Origin: Drechslerella dactyloides
Taxonomy: Eukaryota > Ascomycota > Orbiliomycetes > Orbiliales > Orbiliaceae
Direction of reading: 5' to 3'
Length of the DNA: 64,000 nucleotides
Assembly (NCBI GenBank): GCA_020064725.1
Contig: JAGTWJ010000008.1
Location: 62,001 to 126,000 of the forward strand
Below the pieces are notes generated by a model. The model saw only the letters and a list, made by a program, of their open reading frames with translations, was not told where the DNA came from and did no database searches. Position numbers and translations under genes: made by a program. This document shows, piece after piece, positions 48,367 through 60,159 of the stretch (position 1 is its first letter; every line of letters starts with the position of its first letter).

Positions 48367-51300
48367 TAAGCATTCGATTGTCGATTCGAAGTCGACCCTG
48401 TTCCGGTTCCTGAACTCGAGTCGACCCGAGCATACAACCCGAGAAATATTCCGTGGGTATTTCCCGCCGTATGCGTGGGAGCGACGACGAGGGCCCACGC
48501 GTGAGCTTCCCGGCCGAAAGCGACAGAGAGAGCTCGCGGGCGTCAGGCACCGATTCCAAGCTTCCTTGTTTCGAAAGCAAACCGTAGTCGAATGCAATCT
48601 GTGCGGCACCGTGCGCCCCGGTCACCATTGACACAACGTGCAGCGCATGGCCGGCTGCCGCATCAAAGCATCCGTCCGTGACCTTGTTCCTCGTCTGTTC
48701 TTGCCATGTGCGTGCGCATGGATGTGTACTGTGCGTGGGTGCTCAGTTGTGCTCCTTTGTCTCTTCACACCCGACCAGCCAATTGCATTCTGGGACATGC
48801 AGCAGCGCGCACACAGTCACTTGCGCTCAGTGGCGCCTCGTACATCATCTCAGCCTTGGCGAATGAAGATCATTTTATGTTTTGGGCGGTGGATCGGATC
48901 GTCCAAGATCAGGAACCGGTCAAGATTTGGACTTTTGATTCGTGACATGACGTGCGCTGTCGAAACAGGTAGGTACCGTGATCCGTGATCCGTCCGGACA
49001 TCCGGATTCTTGTTTGAGGTTCCGGGTTGACGAGTTCCCAGCATCGTTTAGAAGATGCAACAAACTGCGCATGGCATGGCATTACCCACCCTTATTGCAC
49101 CCCCCCGTCCTTGCTAACCTAATGGCTCGCAGCGGCTTTCTGCGTTTGCGTCTGCCGGCCGTCTCTGGGACGCAGATATCTGACGAGAGTGGCCTGTTGA
49201 TTACCTGATCTTTGCCTGCTAGCGGGTGCAAGTGGCTTGCCAATGCGCGCGGTAGACTACGCACATTGCATTTGCATGCTTCTTTTGAGCACGAAGAAGT
49301 AAGTTTTACTAGTTTGTAGCTTGCGCTGGGTTCACCGATTGCTGCACTTGCAATCGATAGTGTGGTGGGACGGACAGCCGGTAAGCTAAGTGCGGCTGAG
49401 AGGCTTGCAGACAGATATTGCATTGTCTGTAGGACGAGCCCCACACCACGGGCGAAAATTGTCCGCACCCGAGATGAGGATATCGACTAGTAACATCGGT
49501 TCCTGTACTGTTGATTGCACTTGGAATGGAGAGCTCGAAAACTCAGATCCCACGCGGAGCATTCCACGGTGTATTCCGGCGAGCCCAATCGAAGCTTGCT
49601 GTATTCAGAGGACAGTTACATCATGTATTTCATCATCAATTGATTCATCAATCCATCGATCAGGTCATATATCTCCCATACGATCATTCCGCAATTGCGT
49701 GAATTCACCGGACCGGCCTTGTCCGCAAACATGTTTAATTGCACATTATAGATATAAAATTAATATCACCGTCACCAAGATCAAATGTCAAAAGAGCGCA
49801 GGAGTGCATGAACACAGCTGGGTATAATTTGAACAACCGTTGACTCTAGATGAATAAGCCGCACGATATCATGCGTATGCATGCATGCGTGCATTAACCG
49901 ACCCCTCTCGTTCGTCCGTTCGCGAGATTACCGTATAGCACGATCACCTAAGACCTCACGTGCGTGCACGCACGCACACCCCATCCCGCGCATCGACACG
50001 ATCGAATCGAACATTTATCCTGATCCTCTCAACCTTTTAAAGTTACCTTGCAATTAAGCGTGCGAATCTGGTAGCTGCCCCGACGAAAGACTAATTTCGC
50101 ACTCATCCGACCAGTAAGATTGTGGTCGGCCCCTCTCATCCGAAATAGCCCCGAGCGATCGACAGTGTCATCAAGTGTGGGAAGGAAAAACGTGGCTCTG
50201 AACCATGCACCGACATGGACAGCGTCAACTGTGATTTGACATTCAGTTTTAGATATCACGTAAGCTGCGGTGCTGTATCGTAGTATATTGCATACAGGTC
50301 GCAGGATCATAGTTGAATAAAAAGAACCATAACATAGCTTAGCACCACCGTATCCACAAGTATGCTATATGTGACTCCTGCGATCGTAATATATGGCTTG
50401 TAGATGCCGACTCGATTGTACTCGACAAGACTGCGCTGGCCCTATCAGCTCCACCGCTGCTATATTGCATCGGAAACCACCAGTTGGAGCTGCAGCAAGA
50501 TATGTACGCCCACGCCCAGAAGAAGCGATAAGCCAAACCGCCTACTACATCGCGGGGTTCACACCCAATCCGCGTGCGACCCAGCTCATGCAAGGAGGCG
50601 CCAGAGCTATCGTCGAGGCTAGGCCGAACGAGGGTCAAACTGAGAGACTCGCTTCGCGACCAGAAGGGAATATAATATTGGAGCTCTCGAAATTAACACA
50701 TTGTCTACGCGGGCATACCGGGATAGAGTAAATTCATCGCGTTATTGCACGAAGTATTGCTACATGTACACTTATTATAGTCAGTATCGGTTAGGTAAGA
50801 ATGTGTATTATAGCAGGGTAGAGAATGTATGTACGGTATATAGGGTGTGGTACAGCAATGCGCATGGAATAGTCCGTCTCACGATCTAATAGCGATGGAA
50901 GCGACATGCTAAATGCAGCATGCAGGCTAGAATTCGGTATCCCTCAAGCTAACGGTCCCTAGCACCGTCCGTCTGCAAAGCAAGACTTCGTAAAAACCGC
51001 ACCGAAGCAGGAAGGATCGTCGGAATTCTTATAAGCATCCGACCGCAGCCCGCAGCACCGTGGCTGAACAAGCACCATTATCAGGCCACCTCCACCGCTC
51101 CACGTGGGCCGGCTTCAGATTGCCTTCGCCTTTTGTGCCTCATTCCAAACATTCGACTCCGGAAAGCTTAAAACGTAGCGAGACCTTAACACAAAAGAAG
51201 GGGTAACAAAAAGTCACAGTCACGACCGAGTATGATGCAAGGACGCCAGTCAGCGGTCCCAGTGATTCCTCCTGGGCACCCATCCCGTCCAATTTCCGAG

Positions 51301-51383
51301 ATCTCAATCTTGCAATGCGGGTTGTGGCTGGTGCTTCAGACCTGCTTCGTGCTGCTTGTTTCTGCTGATTTGATATCACGGCT

Positions 51384-51405
51384 GATATTGATATTGATAT
51401 TGATA
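51384..51405. repeat. (GATATT)n hexanucleotide repeat
   Basis: Three exact copies of GATATT plus a partial fourth. Confidence 0.75.
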
Positions 51406-54364
51406 CGGATAGCATCTTCTGGGATGCATGGCCTTGGTGGGTCCGCTTGCCAAATCTTAACCATCGCCCACGCAAAGAGAGTTTTGTTCTCCTGACCCAA
51501 AGGAGCGGTCGGCTGTCCGCTGTCAAAAACAATCGAAATTTGAGCTTCCTCCTGCTAGGTAAGGGGGGGATCCTCGGGGCAGAAGCAGGGAACCAAGCAG
51601 AATGGCCTGCCCAGGGAGATTGGAGCATCCTATCCAACAAAGAGCGATTGGGAGGGGTGGGCTTTTTGCCTTGTGCCGCCACTTCCGCCCACAGGACCGT
51701 TCGCCAGGCTGGGAAAAATCTCCTAGATTGATTTGTGGCGCCCTTCGTAAATGAATTGAATTCTCCAGATTGGTCTCAGCAGAGAAACGAGGGCACAGCG
51801 GGAAAAGAAATCGGGGGGAAAACTTTATCTCCTCCACCCGAGATTAACATGTCGAATTACTGAGATTTGCCGTCAATGGGACCGCAATCAATCACATCAA
51901 TCAATCAATGGCAATGCAACAGCAGCTGTTTGGCCACCCCGCGCAGCGCTGGACGACCCAAACGCGGCACTCGCACGAAAAGAAATGGAAAGGAAAGGGG
52001 AAGAAGATGGAAGCTTGAAATTAACCCAACCTCAGAGACTGGAAGGTGATCGACAAGGACGCCTTCTCGTTGCAGAAGCCGTATACGGGCAGACATTTTC
52101 AACATCTCGCTTAACTGGCTGAACGATGGCTTGCGTTCCGGCCTGCAGGAAGGGGGGCCACAGCGGACAGAATGCAATTGATTGCAGGTCAAGTGAATTC
52201 AACTGCGGATTGCAATGGCAATAGTAATAGTAGTTGGGATAGAAATAGCAGTTGCAGTTGCAATCTGGCAAGCAATGGAGCTCGCATGGAAGGGTGCATG
52301 CAGACGCACGCACGAAAGCACGCATTGCGGTGAGGACTCAAAACGGTGTTCGGCTATTTGCAGGCTCCGTTGAAGTCAGTCTGGGATCTTCTGTTCCTCA
52401 GCGCGAAAATAACGAAGAAAAAAGCATGCCCAGGGTTCAAGGTCAGCCCGGTTGACGAGAAAAGAAAAGAAAGGTTATATTCAGATCCCTTGCGTTTGGT
52501 GTTACTGCCCAGCTTTGTCCACGGAGGGATTTCTTTCTTTCTCTCTCGCCCGTAGGTGGGTTTGCTTTTTGCACCCCTGCTTGAGAGACTGACCCCTCTT
52601 CGAGCGCAGGGAAGGTGCAGTCAGTCGCTTGCATGGCCGACTGTTCTAGAACAAGCCGCAGCAGCCAGCGAACCGGTAAAACACCAGGAACTGAGCACTT
52701 AGCTGGCATCGCGAGTTTTTTTGGTTTCTCCGGCAGATATCGAAGCGAGCTCGCATTGGCATTAGTAAAGACGGAGATTCGAGAACCGTCTGTAGATGTA
52801 TGTTTGCGCTTGCTGCGCATACGAGCTGAACCAACGTTTTTTTTTTCGTCCCGGCAAGGGTCTTCCCTCATGCACGCTGGACAGACGGACTGAGACGGAT
52901 GCAACTGTCAATCGTGAGGGGACCTCCACGTAAGCTTGTGATCTGCTGTCACTGTTTGTTCCACTGTCGATACATGCAACTATCGTGGAACCCTGGCTGA
53001 CTTCGGCGAGTTGGGGGGTGGAAAACATGCAATGCAAGAGGAGGTCTGGCATGTTGGGGGCAGTTTGGGCTGCTTGACTCGGTCGAACGAATGGACGGGC
53101 TTATTTTCATTTCCTCTGACTGTCGATCACTCGGCGTACTCTCGAATTAGACACTGCATTGCGGCGGGCAGGGGATCACGAGGGCGAGTGTCCAAGTAGC
53201 CTTTTTGTTTTTTTGTTTTCTTTGCTTGTGTGTCGTCCGTTGACGGTACTGGTACCGGTGCATACATTTGACCGAGTGCAATTACAGGTCCCGATCAGAC
53301 ACTTTGGGTCGCAGATACGGTGCGCTGCACCTTAGCGAGGGATCAATCGGGGCACTAACAGCTGGCAGATACAGATCTGCGCCCGCGTCAGCCGCAGAGA
53401 GGAATAGTTACCGCCGGCCAGCCAAACAGAAGCCAGCATTGCCGAAATGATGCTTAAAGCAGCGTCGTTTTGCTGTCCTCTCCGGGACCTCTGAGCATGT
53501 ACTGTTACCTGGACGTGTACCCATTTTTGGGGACTGAGAATTGATCGACAATGTTCCGACCAGTTGACAAGCTCTCGTGCAGGCGCGGTTGGCTAATTTG
53601 GGGCGCTGCTTGCTGCAGATGCAACTTGATTAACATCGAGCTTTACTCGTCTGGTCGGCGGCGGGACAGGAATGCGAGCGGACTGGACAGGCGAGAAATC
53701 CACCTACCGGATATATCGTGCGTGAGAGTCCTGGGCCGTGGCGATCTGGCTGTCTGTCGCAATCCGTTGAGCGATCTTTCCGGTCCAGGATTCATCGATC
53801 CTTACTGTGAGCGGTGGGCGAGCTCTGGCCGCCGGTTCGGCTGGCAGTCTAGATCAGCAGGCCTCTCGACAGATCAGAGAGGAGGAGGGGGGCGAGTCCC
53901 TGCCACGAGCGGGCAGGGAATCTGTACACGGGCGAACCCCCCATTTTTCGACAGCCGTCGACGATTGTATCGATTTGGCAACAGTCGGCACCAGGAAAGA
54001 AAAGAAACGATGCACACTCGCGCTGGCGCGGAGTTGAGGGGCATTAAATCGTATGAGCAGTGCATTTCGAAGGGCCTGGCCTGGGTCGGCTCCACGGAGG
54101 GCAAGATGGGGGAAAAAGTAAAAACGAAAACTGGCTTCGGAAACACCATCTGGCTGGGTCGTCTGCATGGCATTTTTGTCTTATTCCATGAGTTCGGGCC
54201 CGAGGCAAATGCAACGGCGAGCGTCGAAAAGTCGAAAAGAGCGAACGAGCACGCCCTCGGCTGTGGCGGCCCCGTGGTTTCAGCGAGCGAGCACAGATGG
54301 CCCGGGGTCAGGCTGCAGCCCAGGACGGACAAGGGCAGGCGCTTGATAGCGGCCAGCCAGCAAG

Positions 54365-54388
54365 CTTGCGTCCTTGCGTCCTTGCGTC
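54365..54388. repeat. 8-bp tandem repeat, three copies
   Basis: CTTGCGTC is repeated exactly three times. Confidence 0.8.
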
Positions 54389-55290
54389 CAGTCGATACTT
54401 GTACGGGACGGGATGGACGGCGATGGTCCAGCGTCGAAGACCGATGCCAAGAACAGCAGCAGGGGCTCCATGGATCGAGAATTTTGCGGTGTTCGCTCGA
54501 CTTTGAACCCAGAAGCCAGATGCCGGCCGCATAGCGCCTGTCGGTTTTGCCCCACCATGGCCGAGGGAGGTGGTGGCTAATGTCCATCGATCCTGGGCAC
54601 CGGACTTAGTCACTCGAATGCGACGGAGCGTCTGTTGAGCATCTGCACGGATGGGCCCTCGTGCTGGCTAGTGGCAGGTCGTCTTTTGCCTGTTACGGGC
54701 AAGTATGGATGAAGCATCCAAGCTGGCATCGGGATCGTGAGCGTGGTGAGCACGAGCGCGAGCGCGGGCGTCGAGTTCTGGAACCAGCCGCGGAGGAGGC
54801 CGTCCTGTCCGGGCGTCTGCCAGAGTTCTGGATGTCTGTTCTGGATGCATGTATGTAGTGTGTATGTACGAGATACATGTCTGTACATGGAGATAACCAG
54901 CTATCGTCCGAGTCGAGCCGTCAGCAGATGGCGATGCAGCATCAGCGAATGCGGCCGGGATGCTGGATGGATGGAAAGGGAACTCCACATACTGCTATTG
55001 AGCACCAACATGCCTCGCCATCGTGCTGGTCCCTGCGAGTCCGCGGCCGCCAGTGCTTTCGTTCTGATCGGCAGCTCCAATAAGGCCGGCGCTTTGAAGG
55101 GCCCGAGTAAATTGGGACGCGGAGAAAGAAGAAACGATCGGGAGCATGACAGCCGTAGAAAAAGGCTCGAGCCCCTCCTCCGCCTTCGCTTTGATCTTGA
55201 CATCCGTTTTTCACGATGGCCGTGGTGTTTTGACTTTTGCTCGTTTTCCCCCCGACGACAACGACGAGCTTCCCACGACAGCGCTCCCAG

Positions 55291-55335
55291 GACTCCAGAC
55301 TCCACGACTCCAGACTCCACGACTCCACGACTCCG
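55291..55335. repeat. GACTCCA/GACTCCAC tandem repeat
   Basis: About five units of GACTCCA or GACTCCAC in direct succession, roughly 150 bp upstream of the TATA element at 55,481. Confidence 0.8.
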
Positions 55336-55480
55336 GCACCGAACACCTCGTCCCGCCACAGCGCAGGTGCATACGGCCTGCAGAGACCCCGGGCCGCTAT
55401 CCAATAACTGGACGCATTCCATTCCAATCCTCACTTATCCAACCTGATACAGACGCCCCAACACCGCTAGGACTCCGACT

Positions 55481-55490
55481 TATATAATAG
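55481..55490 (+). promoter_or_regulatory. Candidate TATA box for the 56,725 gene
   Basis: TATATAATAG is followed about 70 bp later by a long polypyrimidine tract (about 55,557-55,622), a common fungal core-promoter layout. A second TATAAA lies at 55,629-55,634, so either could set the transcription start. Confidence 0.45.
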
Positions 55491-55634
55491 ACCGCTGTTG
55501 AAATTGAGGCTAGGGAGCATCTGCAATCCCGGTCTCGCCACAGCTGCCCAACAGCCTTTCTTTTCTTCTTTTCTTCTTTCTCTCGGTCTTCTTCGTCTTC
55601 TTCTTCTGCTTCTTCTTCTTCTCGTCCGTATAAA

Positions 55635-56724
55635 GGACACCCGCGGACAAACGTGGGCCACGACGCGATCCATTCAATCCAATCCAATCGTCCCGCGACA
55701 GGAAATTGCCGTTTAAACTGCACCGCAGCCGCACCGCATCTCGCCCTCCGCATCCACCAGCATCAATCAATCACTCCATCAGCTACACCACTCCCACGAC
55801 GACGCCTCCCTCCGAATTGGCCTCCGCCCGCTCGCTCCCTCGCTCAGCTCGTCCGTCGGATTCCAGGATTCCAAGGGCCCTTACGCACATTGCCGTACTG
55901 CACCTCCCACCCCCGCCGAAGCCTGCAGCAGCCAGACCGCCCCAGCAGCGTGGGCAGCAGTAGTGTCTAAGACAGGACGCGAAGGTTTAAAAAAGAAAGT
56001 TATCGACCGGCCGCTGGGAAATTCCATCTCGTTCGCTCGCAACCGCCTACCACGCCCGGCCTTGTCTCCTTTGGGTGCATCCCAAGAGAGAAGAGAGTTC
56101 GCTCGCTCGCTCGCTGGAGTGCTTTTCCTGCCAGCCGGAACGTGCATTAACGTGCATAAAATCCCCAGTCTGCGGTCACAGCGGCACCCTGTATCCTCTC
56201 CCACGGGACCTCGACTTGCTCCTGCACGAATATATTATCCCACTACGAGCTACATAAAAAAATACACGCTACTGTGTGTACGCCTTTCTTCTTCTCTCTT
56301 TCTCTGCGACTGCCGCTGCTGCCGTGTGGTTTCTTCTTCCTCCTCCTCCATTGCAGCTTGCCGGTGTCTGGTTATACCGCATTGGTGCGTGCGTCCGCAA
56401 GCCTCTCGACCCACGCCTTTCCCCCCATTGGACTAGCAGCAAGCCCGGCTAACGAGCTTGGTTGAAAGTGAGGGAGAGGTTTTTTGGTTTTCCCTAGTCC
56501 CTCTTCGGGGACCAATATAAGGGCGTTAACCACGGCGCATATATCATATATCTCGGACCCTTTTCTTCTTATTACCATTGTCTTTCTGAGATAATAACTT
56601 TTTATTTCACTTCTTTCCTCTCTTCTTCTTTCTTCCGCGGCTGCCCTGCCTTTACCTTCTGCACCTCAGAAGAAAAAGAAGAAAAAAGAAAAGCATATTT
56701 TGGAAAAGCAAAAAGTCCAAAAAA
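55635..56724 (+). promoter_or_regulatory. Long AUG-free 5' leader
   Basis: From 55,218 to 56,724 there is no ATG on the plus strand, whereas the minus strand has 22 ATGs in the same interval. This marks most of the region as scanned leader. It contains CT-rich tracts and a GCTC microsatellite at 56,100-56,116, and ends in an A-rich purine stretch (about 56,668-56,724) directly before the start codon. One or more leader introns are possible but cannot be placed. Confidence 0.6.
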
Positions 56725-58155
56725 ATGCTCAACGATATCTCTCAGCCGATGTCCTTGCCTCAGCTGCCGACTCTAACGTTGCTTCCAAAACTTCATGACC
56801 CGTTTCTGCCAAACAAAAACTTCCAGTCTCCCGTCTCTTTTGATCGGCCCCATGAGGTCGATGCACTGGTGAAGCGATGCGAAGCTTCTCTTAGACGGCT
56901 ATCCACCTTGACCCACTCCTTTCAGCCGCTCGGTACCATGTCCACCGTCACTCTCGTGCCGCACAAGACAGACGACTACGACTATGACGACTACAAAAAG
57001 ACGTCTTCCGCCGCTGTCGTCACCGTCACCGAGCTGGTGGACGAGACCCAGGACTCGCCGCGGGCCAGCACCAGAAACTCGTTGAAGCCCACAAAACCGC
57101 AGTCGTCCAACGACACCCGCAGCAGGAAATGGAAGGTCTCCAAGCCGTCTAGGCCTGTGCCGTCGCGGACCAACTCGGGTCTGTCTCGACAGTCCGGCTC
57201 CGCGCGAGACCATGTCTCCGACGAGATCCAGTCACGGTGCTCCTGCGACACAGCAATGAGGAGCACAAGCATCGCCACGTCCTTCTGCGACGTGGTCATG
57301 GGGGACCCAATTTCGCCAAAGAGATCGGCCATCCCCTCTCTCAACGAGTACATGTACGCATCGCATCCCGCATCGTTCCCTTGCATTGACATGACACAAA
57401 GCCCGCTAACATACAGTCACGCATACAGCCCCTCTACCACACCGGACGACACGAACATCTGCTCCCTCCTCAGCACGGGCATCGCCACCTCCAACGACGC
57501 CCTAACGCAATCCTGCATCGCCCACCTGCGGCAAGGTGCCGTCTTCCACCCCCTCATCACGATCAAGGCCTGCGCGCCCTTCGCCTTCGAGCGCTCGTCC
57601 GTGCCACCGGCAATCGTCGCACAGATTCGCCCGATCCTGCACGAAGCCGTGCGCACGCTCCTCGACGACTACCCAGACTACGACTGCGGCGACCCGTCCT
57701 CGCCGCGGTGGAGCGAGTACCTGCAGTCCGTGCCGCCGCAGCTGCAGAAGCTGTTCGCGGCCGAATGGTGCCTGTACGTGCGGCGGATCAAGTCGTTCCA
57801 CGAGAACAGCCCCTGGGACGACTTTGACTACGACCACACGGCCATGTGTCCGCACAAGGACTCGTGCGAGCTGTACACGCGCATCCACGTCCGCGAGGCG
57901 TGGAACGAGTTCTGGCGCGAGTCGATATTGACGGGGAACAGGTGTGTGCCCAAGCCGAGCCAGGTTGCGCAGTTCCTGTGCACGTACGGGAACGACCTGT
58001 CGCCGCTGCGGCCGGCGCATGCGAACCAGTCGAATATTCACTGCGTTGCTGGGTTCAAGGAGGAGCTTGTGCAGACGCTCGAGTGTCTGGGCGGCGATAA
58101 CGCCCGGTATAACTGGCGGTGGCTGGGCGAGAACCTGTTCAAGCAGAAGCGGTAA
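56725..58155 (+). CDS. Uncharacterised fungal protein with conserved-looking C-terminal domain, 476 aa
   Basis: Single-exon frame with strong C/G-ending codon bias, starting MLNDISQPMSLPQLPTLTLL. Residues 1-230 are low-complexity and Ser/Thr/Pro-rich, with a DDYDYDDYKK acidic patch and many possible phosphosites. Residues about 255-476 look folded, rich in Trp, Tyr and Cys: LRQGAVFHPLITIKACAPFA, LLDDYPDYDCGD, AAEWCLYVRRIKSFHENSPW, a CPHKDSCELYTRIH cluster that might bind metal, and a WRWLGENLFKQKR end. No signal peptide or membrane segment. I do not recognise the family. The ATG is the first after 1.5 kb without one. The long leader, TATA box and A-rich start context suggest strong, regulated expression, perhaps developmental or stress-linked; that is inference only. 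Confidence 0.8.
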   Translation: MLNDISQPMSLPQLPTLTLLPKLHDPFLPNKNFQSPVSFDRPHEVDALVKRCEASLRRLSTLTHSFQPLGTMSTVTLVPHKTDDYDYDDYKKTSSAAVVTVTELVDETQDSPRASTRNSLKPTKPQSSNDTRSRKWKVSKPSRPVPSRTNSGLSRQSGSARDHVSDEIQSRCSCDTAMRSTSIATSFCDVVMGDPISPKRSAIPSLNEYMYASHPASFPCIDMTQSPLTYSHAYSPSTTPDDTNICSLLSTGIATSNDALTQSCIAHLRQGAVFHPLITIKACAPFAFERSSVPPAIVAQIRPILHEAVRTLLDDYPDYDCGDPSSPRWSEYLQSVPPQLQKLFAAEWCLYVRRIKSFHENSPWDDFDYDHTAMCPHKDSCELYTRIHVREAWNEFWRESILTGNRCVPKPSQVAQFLCTYGNDLSPLRPAHANQSNIHCVAGFKEELVQTLECLGGDNARYNWRWLGENLFKQKR

Positions 58156-59450
58156 TCTACTCGATCAGATTCGGCTGACGGAACACAACAATATTCCACG
58201 AGTAAAACAGTGTGGATTTTCTCCTGTGTATATGAAACTGTACATTTTCTCTTTTGATTTTCCGTTCTTACGACCATATTTCACCCGCTGCACGATGGCT
58301 GTTCACTGTTTGATTCTTTACTTTTCATGTTGAATTCTTCTTGTTGGAGGGAAAGTTAAATTTTGTTTTGTTGTGCGAGGCGTATTTTCTTGTGTTTCGA
58401 GGTCTTTTTTTCCACTTTTGTTCGGATTCTTGATACCTATGGGACAGACGCTTCTTCTACTTCTTGTATCTAACTGACTTTATTGGGCATTTTTATTTTT
58501 GGGACGGACATGACCAGAATTATGGACACGGCCAGGGAAAGGAAAAGGGAACTATTTTTTTTCAGCGATTTTTTACTATTCTCATTTCATTCACCGGGAG
58601 GAATTACAATTAGCACTGGGAGGGAACAACAACAATGCAAACGAATTTGAATTGGAGCATTTCGGTTCATCACCAGACGTTGACTTGATTATCGCGAAGA
58701 AACGCTATATCCGTAGAATTCGAACAGAACTTTCGACAGAATTGCCTAGGCCGGCGAGACTGCCGAGGGAGAAAAAAAACATGTGCGTCTATAGCTGGCA
58801 ATGATCAGCCGCAGGTTGGGTTTTTTTGGTTTCTTTGCATCGATCCTGGAAGCCTAATCTTCTGCAAGTCGATCGAAGACGCGAGACGTGCGTTACATCT
58901 GTCTGATCTGTCCGTCCGGCTGGCAAGTACGTATAACGGTGCATACACAGGTACTTGCAGAGTACTGATTTACAACAGGCTGTCGATTCAATCTCCGAGG
59001 CCCGGGGGCAAACTGTAAGAAAAAAAATGAATTCACGAAGCTCGTCATTGCCGTATGCAGATTAGGTTCCCGCGATTAATGAAAATCATATCATATCGTA
59101 CGATGTATGGCAGATATCGGGTGATGCCACCTGTACGTTATAGCTTGAGCTTTTGCACTTGGTAGTATACTTTGCAAGTTAGCCTTTGCCAACTGATCTG
59201 ATTGTCATGTCACGTCTGTCTTGTCCTGTCATCCGTGCATCCGGATGTAGAAGAGGAAGAAATTTTTTCTTGGTGATTGGCCGGAGTATACATGTATACG
59301 GACTCGCACTTGAGGTATGCGAGGCATTCACTTTCACCCACCGGCCAGGATCTACGGCGGCGGGAAGACCTAATCAATTAACTTGTCAAGTACTGTGCGC
59401 AGCGTATTTTCGAGATGGTGTTTGCTTGTCCGTCTGTGTGTCCGACGCTA

Positions 59451-59470
59451 GCCAGCCAGCCAGCCAGCCA
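59451..59470. repeat. (GCCA)5 microsatellite
   Basis: Five exact GCCA units. Confidence 0.9.
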
Positions 59471-59670
59471 AGCTGCAGCGCGCATCAATTTTGGGTAGTG
59501 CGGTGATTCTGGCTGCCGGATTGCCGGAAGTGCAGGCGGTGGTGAAAAAGTGCGCTTGTGCGGCCTGGAACCCAATCGACCACCGCGGAAAAATCAATAT
59601 CACTCACGCTCGGGCGGCTCCGAGAAAACCACTTTCCCAACGACACCAGACTTAATTTCACCAACCAGTA

Positions 59671-59689
59671 CCATCCATCCATCCATCCA
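59671..59689. repeat. (CCAT)n microsatellite
   Basis: Four to five CCAT units in a row. Confidence 0.9.
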
Positions 59690-60159
59690 GAGAGCTGCTA
59701 TACATGCGCTGAACTATAGCATGCTAAGTAAGGAAGCAAGAAGAAGTCTGGAGCGAAGATCCATGCATACGCTGTCCAGAGGTGCAGCGGTCTGCGCCGT
59801 GCGTTAACGTTCGTCCCTTTCGAGGCTCGGTAAGCTGTACGGCCTGCAGCTGGTGCGCGGTCTGGGCCCGCCGCTCGGAACACCGCCTGCTTCTTCCGTC
59901 GAGCTAGCTGGGACGGACCAGCAGCTCAGCTCCAGCTCAGCTGTGCGGACGAGACGAGTAGCGATGTTCGTACTTCCTTCCGGATTCGCGTCCCATCTGT
60001 CTTTCTACTTATCTTTACCACTATTGTAATTATGATCGAGTCGGATTGTCACGTTTGCGATAGCGTGGATATGAAAGATGGATTGACCCTTATACAAATA
60101 CAAACGAACTCGCTAACTACAGAACGCGAAAGAAACTTCAAGCAAACGAAAGGTAGAGA

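Larger units (their letters stand above)
44131..51000. other. Gene-free AT-rich desert
   Basis: About 6.9 kb. Stops are dense in all six frames and no coding bias or transposon protein is visible. CpG and CpA dinucleotides remain common in the stretches inspected, so heavy repeat-induced point mutation is not obvious. It holds the hairpin at 44708-44734 and ATGC-type runs near 48,352 and 49,871. The base composition changes to GC-rich at about 50,900-51,000. Confidence 0.5.
51001..55217. other. GC-rich region without a supportable gene
   Basis: About 4.2 kb upstream of the 56,725 gene. High GC content opens long overlapping frames on both strands, including one of 327 codons at 53,551-54,534 (+) opposed by frames of up to 237 codons. 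None has domain-like sequence. Several short tandem repeats occur. The region may be distal promoter or non-coding transcript. Confidence 0.4.
58156..60159. other. Convergent intergenic region
   Basis: 2 kb between stop codons of convergent genes. The first ~400 bp are T-rich on the plus strand, fitting the 3' untranslated region of the 56,725 gene. The rest shows no coding signal. Two tetranucleotide microsatellites are listed separately. Confidence 0.5.

Noticed and set aside
43000..50500. Region destroyed by repeat-induced point mutation
   Set aside because: CpG and CpA dinucleotides remain frequent in the stretches read, and no transposon reading frame can be traced. A computed RIP index would settle this.
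51140..51682. 180-codon minus-strand frame
   Set aside because: No true domain pattern. It includes a translation of the GATATT repeat and overlaps other open frames.
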